Shown: positions 19,510 through 28,256, numbered from the stretch's first letter. The stretch: 64,000 nucleotides of DNA from Limosilactobacillus rudii (GCF_014145455.1 NZ_JACIVB010000057.1:62001-126000); one strand, 5' to 3'. The notes: a model not told the origin generated them from the letters alone. Translations and numbers: made by a program.

Positions 19510-22269
19510 ATGCATTTGGGCGGAGAATATAAGCTCAATAATGGTGACTATATTACAATAATACAAGTATATTGGTATTACAAAACAGGTGAAAAATATT
19601 ATCAAATAGCTTCAAGTTCAGGGGAAGACTGGATTATTAGTGAACAAAATCTTTTACATCTTTGCTATAAAGAACGAACGACGGAAGAAAAACTGTCGTT
19701 ATATAAAACATATTTTTCAGGAAGATTAGATGTGTATGCTCAAAAATGGAGTAATGGCAAGGGTTACAGTCCTGCCTTGAAGAATTGGTGGAGTTTCTAT
19801 CAATTAAGAAATGATAAAGAAGCTCAGAAAAAATTAGATAAACAATATGCACCGTATACTAAAAAGGTAATTTATGATCAAATCTCATCCTCAGACAAAT
19901 ATCATCGTTATGGAATCTATCCATTATTGGATGATGATAAAACTAAGTTACTAGTGTTTGATTTTGATAAACATAAATCCAATAATGATCCATTTAAGAC
20001 TACTAAAGCAGTTCTTAATACATGTCAAAAGTATAATATTAGCTGTCTTCCAGAAATATCATCTTCTGGTAATAGCTATCATTTGTGGATATTTTTCAAT
20101 CAGCCAATACTTGCTAGTGTGGCTAGGTTTCTTGGAAAACTAATTTTAGTTGAATCAATGGTTAATAGTGAAAATGTTGATTTATCAGCTTTTGATCGAA
20201 TGATTCCTAATCAGGATTGCTTACCTAAAAAGGGGTTTGGAAACCTAATTGCACTGCCATTAAAGTGGTGTGATGTTCAAGAAAATAAATCAACTTTTGC
20301 TGATAATAATCTTAAGGCTTTAGAACCAACGCAATTATTTGATCGTTTAGCAAATACGAAAAGGTATAGTGAAGAGGAAATAAATAACTTTATTCATCAA
20401 ATAGGAAAAGATATGAATTTATTAAAAGGTCAAAACACCGCATATATGATTCACATTACTAAGAATTTTCCTAAAGATGTATATGGATTTATTTCCGGGG
20501 AAATATTTATAAAACGACAGAATCTGACTAGAAAAGAACAATTATCATTATTGAATTTAGCAACTTTTGATAACCCAGAATTTAGCAGAAAACAACGGAT
20601 GCGGATGCCGGTATGGGATATACCTTCGACTTTAACTGCAAGTGAAATTGAAGGGGAATATTTACGATTACCACGGGGTGTCTTAGACACATTACAAATT
20701 AAATGTAACTGTCATTTAAAAGAACAGTATACTTCTCCACTAGCTTTAAAAGTTAAATTTACAGGTACTTTGTATCCTAAGCAACAAGAAGCAATTGAAA
20801 AAATTAAAGATCGTCAATTAGGTATGATTTGTGCACATACGGGATTTGGTAAAACGGTAGTAGGATGTGCTTTGATAGCTAAGCGCAAAGCAAGAACCTT
20901 AATTATTGTTTCAACAATGAATATTGCTAGTCAATGGCAAAAAACGGTACTTAGATTTTTACATATTTCAAATATGCCGGTAAAAGAAAAGACTAAAAAC
21001 GGACGCATGATTAAGAAAAAGAAAGTAGAGATAATTTCCGGGGCGCGTAATCATCCTTCAAAATTAGTCGACATTATTAATATTCGTAAATTAGTTCGTA
21101 TGTCTTTTGATGAACGAAAAAGATTATATAAGGATTATGAGCAGATAGTTGTTGATGAATGTCATCATATTTCTGCTGAAACATTTGAAAAGGTTCTAGT
21201 AGAAGCCAATACTCGTTTTATTGTTGGCTTAACAGCAACGCCGGAACGAAAAGATCATTTAGAAAAGTTTATGTACTATCGTTGCGGAAATATTGTTTAT
21301 CAAGATAGTACAAGTAATTTAGATCAGTTGATTCCTCGTTATATTTATCCTCGCTATAGCAATGCTTTTGAAATCCAGAATGCATTAGAAAATAAAAATT
21401 ATACAAAAAAATTAAATGACCTGGTGGAAAATCAGGATCGAAATAAGCAAATAGTGAGTGATGTACAACAAGCTTTATCAGAAGGCAGGCATATTTTACT
21501 ACTAAGCGAGCGAGTTAAACATTTAAATAAGTTATATTTAGCCTTAAAAAGGAATAAACAGCAGGCTTATCTAACTACAGGAAAACAAAAAACTAAGCTT
21601 GAAATAAAAGATAAGAATAAACCATTTGTTATTCTTTCTACTAGCAAGTATGTTGGTGAAGGATTTGATTTACCAAGTTTAGACACATTATTTTTAACAC
21701 TACCATTTTCATGGAAAGGAAATACTAAACAGTATTTAGGAAGGTTGGAACGGGACCTTACTAAAAAGGATGAATTGCGAGTATATGATTATGTTGATAT
21801 AGCAGACGAGACATTTGCTAAAATGTATCGAAAACGAGTTAGTGTTTATACTCAACAAGGATATGAGTTTGTTCATACTAAAAAATGGAATACATATTCA
21901 TCAGCTTATTATACTAAGGATGATTATCTTTCCGTCTGGAAGCATGATTTAAAGAGTGCTAAACAAGTGTTAATTTACTTAAAGACACTAACCAAGGAAC
22001 AGATTAATATTTTTAATATGTTAGCTAGTCAATGTGAAATTTTACTAAAATTGACAGGAAATGATGCTAATAAAGAAAAAAGTAGGTATTTGGCTAAGCA
22101 AATTAGTGTTAGATTTAGAGAAAAAGTAGGTAATAATATTTGTATATTTGATAAAAGAATTTGTTGGTACGGTAATTTAAATTTTGCTGGTATTACTTAC
22201 CGAAATTCATCCGCAATAAGACTAATCAATTCTAAATTAGCTAGTAAGTTAATTAATATCGAAAAATAA
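19510..22269 (+). CDS. TOTE-type conflict protein: AEP primase + SF2 helicase + PLD-like end
   Basis: A 919-residue multidomain protein. A short beta-rich N-terminus (1-50) precedes an archaeo-eukaryotic primase domain of the TOTE conflict type (about 60-300). It has the hallmark FSGRLDVYAQKW...GYSP, the metal-binding D151-F-D153 (FDFDKH), the S-x-H191 motif in GNSYHLW, and DRMIPNQD...GFGNLIALP. The superfamily 2 helicase follows (about 415-740): Walker A GFGKT at 445-449, DECH box at 549-552, LTATPERK and a late STSKYVGEGFDLP. The C-terminus (about 815-919) resembles the PLD-like nuclease domain of these proteins (CWYGNLNFAG) but lacks an HxK pair. A defence role is inferred from family reports. 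Lower GC than the housekeeping genes suggests transfer. Confidence 0.82.
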   Translation: MHLGGEYKLNNGDYITIIQVYWYYKTGEKYYQIASSSGEDWIISEQNLLHLCYKERTTEEKLSLYKTYFSGRLDVYAQKWSNGKGYSPALKNWWSFYQLRNDKEAQKKLDKQYAPYTKKVIYDQISSSDKYHRYGIYPLLDDDKTKLLVFDFDKHKSNNDPFKTTKAVLNTCQKYNISCLPEISSSGNSYHLWIFFNQPILASVARFLGKLILVESMVNSENVDLSAFDRMIPNQDCLPKKGFGNLIALPLKWCDVQENKSTFADNNLKALEPTQLFDRLANTKRYSEEEINNFIHQIGKDMNLLKGQNTAYMIHITKNFPKDVYGFISGEIFIKRQNLTRKEQLSLLNLATFDNPEFSRKQRMRMPVWDIPSTLTASEIEGEYLRLPRGVLDTLQIKCNCHLKEQYTSPLALKVKFTGTLYPKQQEAIEKIKDRQLGMICAHTGFGKTVVGCALIAKRKARTLIIVSTMNIASQWQKTVLRFLHISNMPVKEKTKNGRMIKKKKVEIISGARNHPSKLVDIINIRKLVRMSFDERKRLYKDYEQIVVDECHHISAETFEKVLVEANTRFIVGLTATPERKDHLEKFMYYRCGNIVYQDSTSNLDQLIPRYIYPRYSNAFEIQNALENKNYTKKLNDLVENQDRNKQIVSDVQQALSEGRHILLLSERVKHLNKLYLALKRNKQQAYLTTGKQKTKLEIKDKNKPFVILSTSKYVGEGFDLPSLDTLFLTLPFSWKGNTKQYLGRLERDLTKKDELRVYDYVDIADETFAKMYRKRVSVYTQQGYEFVHTKKWNTYSSAYYTKDDYLSVWKHDLKSAKQVLIYLKTLTKEQINIFNMLASQCEILLKLTGNDANKEKSRYLAKQISVRFREKVGNNICIFDKRICWYGNLNFAGITYRNSSAIRLINSKLASKLINIEK

Positions 22270-22524
22270 GTATAATAGGGGAAGAAATAGCAAAGGTAGT
22301 TTAATTATTTTTAATAGGGCAATTAAAATTTACTATGTTTAAGAATAAATTTTTCTTGAAAAACGACTAGAAAATGACGGTTGGTAAGCTAATAAGGGGA
22401 ATAGAAACTTTGTATAATCTTATTACACAATTATTATATAAAAGCCGGTAATCTTATCAAAATTTTATAAAACCTGAAATAACAAGAATAAGGACGTGCT
22501 AAAAATAATCGGGAGTAGTTAATA

Positions 22525-22731
22525 ATGAGTAAATACAATCAATTATGGCAGTATATTAAAAACAATAAGAGTGGCTCTTTTGAACTGACCTTTGAACAAA
22601 TTAAAAGAATTGCTGGTGTCCCACTCGACCATTCTTTCTTAAGATATAAGAAAGAGCTATTAGACTATGGCTTTAAAGTAGAGAAAATTTTGATGAAGAA
22701 TCAATCGGTTAAGTTTACTAAAAATAGTTAA
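22525..22731 (+). CDS. Small DUF7662-like protein downstream of the TOTE gene
   Basis: A 68-residue basic protein: YNQLWQYIKNNKSGSFELTF, then EQIKRIAGVPLDHSFLRYKK. This matches the layout of DUF7662, small domains of unknown role with a YxxLxxYL...LTFxEIExIxGxxLPxSA pattern. The usual tryptophan-rich WWxN after the motif is replaced by RYKKELLDYGFKV. The ribosome site is weak (GGGAG about ten bases before ATG). The 255-base spacer after the TOTE gene contains A+T-rich sequence but no clear terminator, so the two may share a transcript. Function unknown; a DNA-binding or regulatory partner is a guess. Confidence 0.55.
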   Translation: MSKYNQLWQYIKNNKSGSFELTFEQIKRIAGVPLDHSFLRYKKELLDYGFKVEKILMKNQSVKFTKNS

Positions 22732-22743
22732 TAATATGAAAAA

Positions 22744-22788
22744 AACGTGAGAATAAAGCATTTATAACTTTATTTTCACGTTCCTTTT
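22744..22788. terminator. Bidirectional terminator between convergent units
   Basis: AACGTGAGAATAAAG (22744-22758) pairs with 22768-22782 along 15 pairs with one G-U. T-rich sequence follows on both strands. It serves the small gene on the plus strand and the ABC genes on the minus strand. Confidence 0.85.
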
Positions 22789-22793
22789 ATCTG

Positions 22794-23525
22794 TTAATTA
22801 CTCAAAGCATTATCAGCATTATGGTTGAGTTTAAACGCAATTATCATTAGAAATGGAAGCAATGTGATTACGCTACTAAGTAAGAATAGTCCGAAGTCCT
22901 TAAATAATTGGTCATTTTGTTGAACTATTTGGTAGGCATAGTAACTGGGGAAAAGCCTTTGAATATTAGTCATTAATTTAACCATTGAATTGGTTGGGAT
23001 AAAAACATTCCACGGAATAATGAACATTGCCAATAAGAACATCAATGGAGTTGAGCCTGCATCGATTGAAGAACGGCTAAATGAAATCCCAAAAGTAAAA
23101 CCGATTACACTAAGGTAGATACCGAATAAATTAACTAAGCCCAGGGTTAGCCAGGTTGTCTGGTTAAATTTAATCGTTTGAAGAAGACAGGCAAGCAGGA
23201 CTAAGATAATGGTTATAACTAAATTAAGAATTAACTGGGTGACTAACTGCGAAATGAGGTACTTCCAAATAGAATATCGACTGATCCGGGCTTGAAGGAA
23301 GTAGAAGTTTCGGTTACTAGCAATTCGTTTGCTAAAGGTAACAATTGAGTTACCTAAAATCCCAATTAATAGGGCTAAAATTAGGAGAATTAATTGATAG
23401 TCTGCTTCCCTAGGCGTGTTAGTTAACTTAATCATCATCCAATACCAGCTTGTAGGAAAGAGGATAGTAAAAATTAAAAAGCGTCGATTGCGTAATACTT
23501 GTTTAAGCTGAATTCCTGTAATCAT
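22794..23525 (-). CDS. ABC-2 type transporter permease
   Basis: A 243-residue membrane subunit with about six helices, of the ABC-2 export type (QLKQVLRNRRFLIFTILFPTSWYW at the start, LMFLLAMFIIPWNVFIP late). The frame is open 27 codons further upstream, but that stretch overlaps the ATPase gene. GGAGG at 23532-23536 sets the start at ATG 23525, one base past the ATPase stop, implying coupled translation. It pairs with the fused XRE-ABC ATPase gene upstream. The substrate could be a peptide, antibiotic or lipid; the sequence does not say. Confidence 0.85.
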   Translation of the reverse strand: MITGIQLKQVLRNRRFLIFTILFPTSWYWMMIKLTNTPREADYQLILLILALLIGILGNSIVTFSKRIASNRNFYFLQARISRYSIWKYLISQLVTQLILNLVITIILVLLACLLQTIKFNQTTWLTLGLVNLFGIYLSVIGFTFGISFSRSSIDAGSTPLMFLLAMFIIPWNVFIPTNSMVKLMTNIQRLFPSYYAYQIVQQNDQLFKDFGLFLLSSVITLLPFLMIIAFKLNHNADNALSN

Positions 23526-23526
23526 G

Positions 23527-24414
23527 CTAAGCCTCCTTATTATTGAGCCGGTACCATTGGGCGATCGTTTGGTGATGGCTGTGAATTTTATTAACACTGA
23601 TATCATGGGTGATCATACCATCTTTTAATAACCAAACTCGCGAAAAATATTTATCAATTTGGTTGAAATCATGAGTAACTACAATTGTGCTGCCGCTACG
23701 TTGGCTCAGTAGTTTCCAAAAGAAATCAATCGAAGTGAGGTCCATTCCAACTGTTGGTTCATCCAGAATCAATAACTTAGCTGGACGCAAGGTACTTATT
23801 AATAGACTAAGTCGCCGTTTTTGTCCACCTGATAACTTTTGAACAAATTGATTAGCTTGCTCCTTTAAGTTAAATTTGGTTAATAAATTATCAATGTGTC
23901 GAGGATTATAGACCCGATTAATTAATGCGGCTAATTTTGCTTGTTCTAGAACAGTAAGGTCAGGAATTAAGACATCATCTTGTGGCATTATGTTTAAATC
24001 TTGGTGAAGGTTAAAGTGGTACTTAACTCTACCATTATCGGGTTTAAGTAAACCAATGAGGATTTTAATTAACGTCGATTTACCAGCACCGTTACTACCA
24101 AGAAGGGCAATCCGTTCATAATTACTAACGGTAAGGTTGATATCTTTTAATACTGGTTTACTAAAGCTTTTCTTTAGGTGCGTGGCAGTTAATAACAATG
24201 TATTTGGATCGTTAATTCCTGCTACTAATCCGTCCAGACTCACGTTAAAAATTTCGGCCAGTGCAATTAAATTATCCAAGCTTGGTTCTGTATCGCCATT
24301 TTCCCATTTAGAGACTGCTTGACGGGATACGAATAATTGGTTAGCAATATCACTTTGGGAAAGTTGCTGTTCTGTCCGGAGCCTTCCTAATTGATGAGCA
24401 AAAATATTTTTCAT
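23527..24414 (-). CDS. XRE DNA-binding domain fused to an ABC transporter ATPase
   Basis: A 295-residue fusion. Residues 5-65 are a Cro/C1-type helix-turn-helix (LSQSDIANQLFVSRQAVSKWENGDTEPS). Residues 72-280 are an ABC ATPase with Walker A GSNGAGKST (106-114), signature LSGGQKRR, Walker B LLILDEPTVGMD and the H-loop in VVTHD. The open frame extends 33 codons upstream, but AAGGGATGG places the start at ATG 24414, where the HTH domain begins. The permease gene follows by one base. The fusion could let the ATPase regulate its own operon according to transport state; that is inference. Confidence 0.87.
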   Translation of the reverse strand: MKNIFAHQLGRLRTEQQLSQSDIANQLFVSRQAVSKWENGDTEPSLDNLIALAEIFNVSLDGLVAGINDPNTLLLTATHLKKSFSKPVLKDINLTVSNYERIALLGSNGAGKSTLIKILIGLLKPDNGRVKYHFNLHQDLNIMPQDDVLIPDLTVLEQAKLAALINRVYNPRHIDNLLTKFNLKEQANQFVQKLSGGQKRRLSLLISTLRPAKLLILDEPTVGMDLTSIDFFWKLLSQRSGSTIVVTHDFNQIDKYFSRVWLLKDGMITHDISVNKIHSHHQTIAQWYRLNNKEA

Positions 24415-24593
24415 GGGTACACCATCCCTTGTGGAAATAATGTAATTTATTCTACTGGTTTTTTTCGCTATATCAACCAAATCCCTAGATAATAATGTTT
24501 GCATAAGTCGCAACCAGATGTTGCCAACTAATTTCCTGGGAAATAATGTCTCAAAAAATCAGCCAATAAAATTAATGAAAAAAATCGCCCTCT

Positions 24594-24602
24594 TGTTATA
24601 AT
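24594..24602 (+). promoter_or_regulatory. Extended -10 promoter of the small membrane-protein operon
   Basis: TGT-TATAAT (-10 at 24597-24602), 30 bases before the GTG start at 24632. It is divergent from the XRE-ABC gene, whose HTH domain could act in this 217-base region. Confidence 0.55.
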
Positions 24603-24631
24603 AGTAAAAAATTAAACAGGAGTTGGTATAC

Positions 24632-24919
24632 GTGCTTTTTAGAAAGCTCCACGATAAAGTGAAACATGATTACGAACATGATCTATATACTAGTGAAGTC
24701 GAGCAGAACAATTACTTTTTGAAAGATAAGGCAACGGAAATTAAAGAAAGTATCTCTAGTCTAGGGTTGGTATTATTAATTTTAATTTGTTCAGTGAATG
24801 GAGATCACGGACAAGCAGTTCAAATATTCCTTTATGTTTTATTAATAATCAATTCGCTTGGCCTTTTATGGCTTAGTATTAAGTTGTGGTGTGTGATTAA
24901 TGGAAAGAAATGGAGATGA
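24632..24919 (+). CDS. Small membrane protein, two helices, unknown
   Basis: A 95-residue protein with a charged cytoplasmic N-terminus (KLHDKVKHDYEHDLYTSEVEQNNYFLKDKA) and two predicted helices (about 47-65 and 70-90). AGGAG at 24618-24622 favours GTG 24632 over a TTG three codons upstream. The ribosome site of the next gene lies in its last codons, so the two are coupled. I do not recognise the family. Confidence 0.65.
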   Translation: MLFRKLHDKVKHDYEHDLYTSEVEQNNYFLKDKATEIKESISSLGLVLLILICSVNGDHGQAVQIFLYVLLIINSLGLLWLSIKLWCVINGKKWR

Positions 24920-24924
24920 TTGGA

Positions 24925-25209
24925 ATGTCACTAGCTCAATTACATAAAATTATTAAATTAGCTGCTATTATTTTATGGTTAGTAGCAATTGCGTTAGTTA
25001 TAGTTGCAATAATCAAACATCAGTTTTGGAAGTTAATGCCAATCATTGCCTATAATCGGCCACAGAATTATTTAGGATGGATTATTAGTTTTGCCTTGGC
25101 TTGTACCATTGCGAGTCCGCTTATTAAACTAATAAGTTTAACTATAAGTAGTACTTTGTGTCATGTATACTTGACATGCAATGGAGAGACTTGTTATGAT
25201 GATGTCTAG
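24925..25209 (+). CDS. Small membrane protein, two to three helices, unknown
   Basis: A 94-residue hydrophobic protein (KLAAIILWLVAIALVIVAII early, YLGWIISFALACTIASPLIKLISL late). GGAGA at 24912-24915 favours ATG 24925; an earlier ATG at 24910 overlaps the previous gene. It lies in a three-gene run with its neighbours (gaps of 5 and 32 bases). Three cysteines sit near the end (LCHVYLTCNGETC). Family unknown. Confidence 0.6.
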   Translation: MSLAQLHKIIKLAAIILWLVAIALVIVAIIKHQFWKLMPIIAYNRPQNYLGWIISFALACTIASPLIKLISLTISSTLCHVYLTCNGETCYDDV

Positions 25210-25241
25210 TATATATGACTAAATATTATTTGGAGGATACT

Positions 25242-25772
25242 ATGCTAAAGACTCTCAATACGAAAATCATTAAGCGGTTTTATAATATTTCTGGTCCGCT
25301 TGACGAGTATAAGCGCAGTGAGGTTAATCGGATCGGAAATAATCTTGGTATTATGCTATTTTTATTTAATGTACTGATTATTTTCATCGCTCTTTTAATT
25401 GAAGAAGCAACTAATAATTCAACACTAGCATTACATATTTTAATTGGGGCAATATTAATCTTTACTGTTTATATTGCTGGTGGCTATGTTATGTATGAAG
25501 CACATCGGTATCGACTAACAGATAATGAGGTCGAAGAAAAAGAAGTTCGTCACGCATATATTGCTGCCCTGAAGAGAGGGCTTGGTAACGGAATCTATTT
25601 TGGGGTCGGCATGTACTTATTGGATTGCCTTCAAGAATACATGAGTGTGAATGCTAGTCTTGTTGGTTTATTCTTAGATAAGACCAGTATCATTTATGGC
25701 ATTATGTGTGGAATTCTTTTTGGGGTAACGACGGGGATAGTTTACCTCGCAAGGATTAAAAGGGTTAAATGA
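25242..25772 (+). CDS. DUF3278-like membrane protein
   Basis: A 176-residue protein with four predicted helices. It starts KIIKRFYNISGPLDEYKRSEVNRIGNN-like, with the ISGPLDEYKR...E..RIGNN signature I associate with DUF3278 in lactobacilli, a family of unknown function often next to XRE regulators. GGAGG at 25231-25235 fixes the start at ATG 25242, nine codons inside the open frame. It is the third gene of the small membrane-protein operon divergent from the XRE-ABC gene. Confidence 0.65.
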   Translation: MLKTLNTKIIKRFYNISGPLDEYKRSEVNRIGNNLGIMLFLFNVLIIFIALLIEEATNNSTLALHILIGAILIFTVYIAGGYVMYEAHRYRLTDNEVEEKEVRHAYIAALKRGLGNGIYFGVGMYLLDCLQEYMSVNASLVGLFLDKTSIIYGIMCGILFGVTTGIVYLARIKRVK

Positions 25773-25790
25773 TAGTATCAGTTTAAACAC

Positions 25791-25823
25791 ATGGGGGGAA
25801 AATAAAAACTTATCCCATTTTTG
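25791..25823 (+). terminator. Weak terminator after the DUF3278-like gene
   Basis: ATGGG (25791-25795) and CCCAT (25814-25818) pair, followed by TTTTT. The stem is only five pairs. Confidence 0.4.
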
Positions 25824-25958
25824 GTCGATAATAATCGGATGGTTAAATTTTTATACAATGTTGGAAAGTTAACCCTATTTGCGTTATGATTACCTGTATT
25901 ATAGGTATTTGCAGGCGATCCCTAAAACAATATTTGCCGTTGTTTGAAAGGAAAAAAC

Positions 25959-26675
25959 ATGAAGATTTGTTTTATTCAGCACGAGCCGTATGTTTCACTT
26001 GGTTATTTTCGCACTTGGGTTAAGGATCATCACTATGATTTGCAAATAGTAGATTGCCATACACAAAAACCATCGCCGCAACTAGCAAATGATGCTGATA
26101 TGTTAGTTGTCCTAGGTGGGCCGCAAAATCCACACACAACGTTAAGCGAATGCCCGTATTTTGATGCGGCTGCAGAACGAGCAACTATTAAGGCTTTTAT
26201 TGCCCAACAACGGATGGTGGTCGGTGTATGTCTTGGTGCGCAATTAATTGGGGAAACACTTGGAATCCCATATGAACATAGTCCGGAAAAGGAATATGGA
26301 GCTATCCCAGTTCACTTAACGAACGAGGGTCACCGTGACTCACTTTTGCAAAATTTTCAAGACGGGGCCTTGCTTGGCGAATGGCATAACGATATGATGG
26401 GAACTAATTCTCACACTCCTGTGTTAGCTGCGAGTGCGGGATGTCCCCGGCAAATTGTTCGTTATGGTTCGCTTGTGTATGGATTGCAGTGTCATATGGA
26501 ATTAACGCCACATGATTATGAGATATTACTTGAAAAGATGGGAACAATTATTAATTGTCATCAGCAATACCACTACGTTCAATCAGCTAAACACATTCGG
26601 CAAATTGATTGTCAGCCGATGAATTTGAACCTAGCAAACTTTCTAGATCTACTAGTTAAACGTTACCAATCGTAA
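25959..26675 (+). CDS. Class I glutamine amidotransferase (GMP-synthase-like)
   Basis: A 238-residue stand-alone class I amidotransferase domain. The nucleophile elbow GVCLGAQLIGE holds the cysteine, and the histidine lies in LQCHMELTPHDYE, the pattern of GMP synthase-like peptidase/amidase C26 proteins. Upstream VLGGPQNP is the oxyanion strand. The start is ATG 25959 with GAAAGGA upstream, five codons inside a TTG-initiated frame. There is no synthase partner nearby, so the acceptor is unknown; such proteins often act on gamma-glutamyl compounds. A strong terminator follows. Confidence 0.85.
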   Translation: MKICFIQHEPYVSLGYFRTWVKDHHYDLQIVDCHTQKPSPQLANDADMLVVLGGPQNPHTTLSECPYFDAAAERATIKAFIAQQRMVVGVCLGAQLIGETLGIPYEHSPEKEYGAIPVHLTNEGHRDSLLQNFQDGALLGEWHNDMMGTNSHTPVLAASAGCPRQIVRYGSLVYGLQCHMELTPHDYEILLEKMGTIINCHQQYHYVQSAKHIRQIDCQPMNLNLANFLDLLVKRYQS

Positions 26676-26702
26676 AAAAATATTAATTATTTCGTATTTA
26701 CT

Positions 26703-26746
26703 TCACTATCTTGAATGTTATATAAAATTCAAGATAGTGATTTTTT
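26703..26746 (+). terminator. Strong terminator after the amidotransferase gene
   Basis: TCACTATCTTGAAT (26703-26716) and ATTCAAGATAGTGA (26727-26740) form 14 perfect pairs, then six T. Confidence 0.92.
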
Positions 26747-26930
26747 AATATAAAGTGTGGATGAATAGATATAAATAATAGAATGAGTCGTTTAGACTAA
26801 CCTCATGGATTAATTTTTTATTCAGTTTTTTAGGACTTCTTGATTGTTTTCGTAACTTCGATAATATATACGTAAAGCAGGAAGTTTAAGCGCTATCATT
26901 ATAATGATTCGTGATTCTGGAGGGATAAGC

Positions 26931-28256
26931 ATGAAAAAGTATGATGAAATTCTTATTGGTTCTGGTCCAGCAGCTTATAAGATGTCTAATTTATTGGCGA
27001 AAACGAATCATAAGGTCTTGGTGATCGAAGGGTTTGAATATGGCGGAACCTGTCCTAATTATGGCTGTGAGCCGAAAATTTTTCTTGAGGGTGCAGTGCG
27101 GACGGTTCTTCAATCCCAACAATTACTTAAGCACGGGATTAGCCAACCAGCACAGTTAGATTGGCATGCGCTGATGCAGACAAAGCTTCAGCGTTTCAAT
27201 CCATGGCCGAGTGAAACACGTGAAATTATTAAGAAAAGTCATGATGTAGAGGATGGGTATGCTCACTTTATTGATGACAAAACGGTGAGTGTTAATGGTC
27301 ATCAATATCAAGCAAATCATATTATTATTGCGACGGGACAGACACCGAATACTTTAACTATTCCGGGAAAAGAATATTTGCATACAAATTATGATTTACT
27401 ATCCTTAAAGAACCTGCCTCCAAGAATCGCCGTTATTGGAGCGGGTTTTGTGGGACTTGAGTTAGCAACGCTTGTAGCAGCTGCCGGTGCGGAAGTAACA
27501 ATGATTATTCACTCCGACCGTATCTTGCGTGGCTTTACGCGTGCGGAAGATAAAGCACTTGTAGATGCGATGCAGAAGCGGGGAATCAAGTTTATTTTTA
27601 ATGCCAATCCCCAAAAAGTTAGCCAACAAGGCAAAGAGTTGACGATAACAACTGATCAGGGAGAGGTTAAGACTGATTATATTCTGAATGCAACAGGACG
27701 ACAGCCGAATATTGAAAAATTATCCTTAAATAATACTAATATTGCGTACGACCGTCATGGTATTAAAGTTGATGGACATATGATGACTTCGGTTGAGGGA
27801 ATATATGCAATTGGGGATGTGGTTAGCCGAAAGCAGCCAAAGTTAACCCCAGTTGCAGAGTTTGAGGGCCAATATCTATTTGATTACTTAATAGGTAAAA
27901 CTACCCAGCAGATTACTTATCCTGCGATTGGTCAAGCCGCTTTTACCTTCCCTGAGGTTGCCAAGGTAGGTGTCAATCCTGATGACGTGGCTAATGATCC
28001 ACAATACCAGGTTAAGAAAATTCCTCTTAAATACGGGAGCTTGTATGCGGGACAGAATGATCAAATCAGTACATTGACATTAGTGTTTAAGGGACGGCAA
28101 TTAGTAGGCGCTAGTGAAATTGGTGACTATGCGGCTGATGACATCAATAATTTTATTCCAATTATTGGGCTGCATATTGATAGTAATGAGTATCGTCAAA
28201 AGGTTATGGCAATTTACCCAGCGTTAGGTGATAAGGTTGCTGGATTATTGCCTTAA
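26931..28256 (+). CDS. FAD-dependent disulfide reductase-like oxidoreductase
   Basis: A 441-residue two-dinucleotide-fold flavoprotein of the glutathione reductase/mercuric reductase class. FAD binds at GSGPAAYK (10-17) and AIGDVV. The redox disulfide is C41-x4-C46 in GGTCPNYGCEPK, and the NAD(P)H fold is VIGAGFVGLELA. The C-terminal HPTxxE active-site motif of this class reads AIYPALGD here, with tyrosine in place of the catalytic histidine and no glutamate. So the disulfide substrate half-reaction may differ. GGAGGG fixes ATG 26931, nine codons inside the frame. The nitroreductase gene lies 90 bases downstream. Confidence 0.88.
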   Translation: MKKYDEILIGSGPAAYKMSNLLAKTNHKVLVIEGFEYGGTCPNYGCEPKIFLEGAVRTVLQSQQLLKHGISQPAQLDWHALMQTKLQRFNPWPSETREIIKKSHDVEDGYAHFIDDKTVSVNGHQYQANHIIIATGQTPNTLTIPGKEYLHTNYDLLSLKNLPPRIAVIGAGFVGLELATLVAAAGAEVTMIIHSDRILRGFTRAEDKALVDAMQKRGIKFIFNANPQKVSQQGKELTITTDQGEVKTDYILNATGRQPNIEKLSLNNTNIAYDRHGIKVDGHMMTSVEGIYAIGDVVSRKQPKLTPVAEFEGQYLFDYLIGKTTQQITYPAIGQAAFTFPEVAKVGVNPDDVANDPQYQVKKIPLKYGSLYAGQNDQISTLTLVFKGRQLVGASEIGDYAADDINNFIPIIGLHIDSNEYRQKVMAIYPALGDKVAGLLP

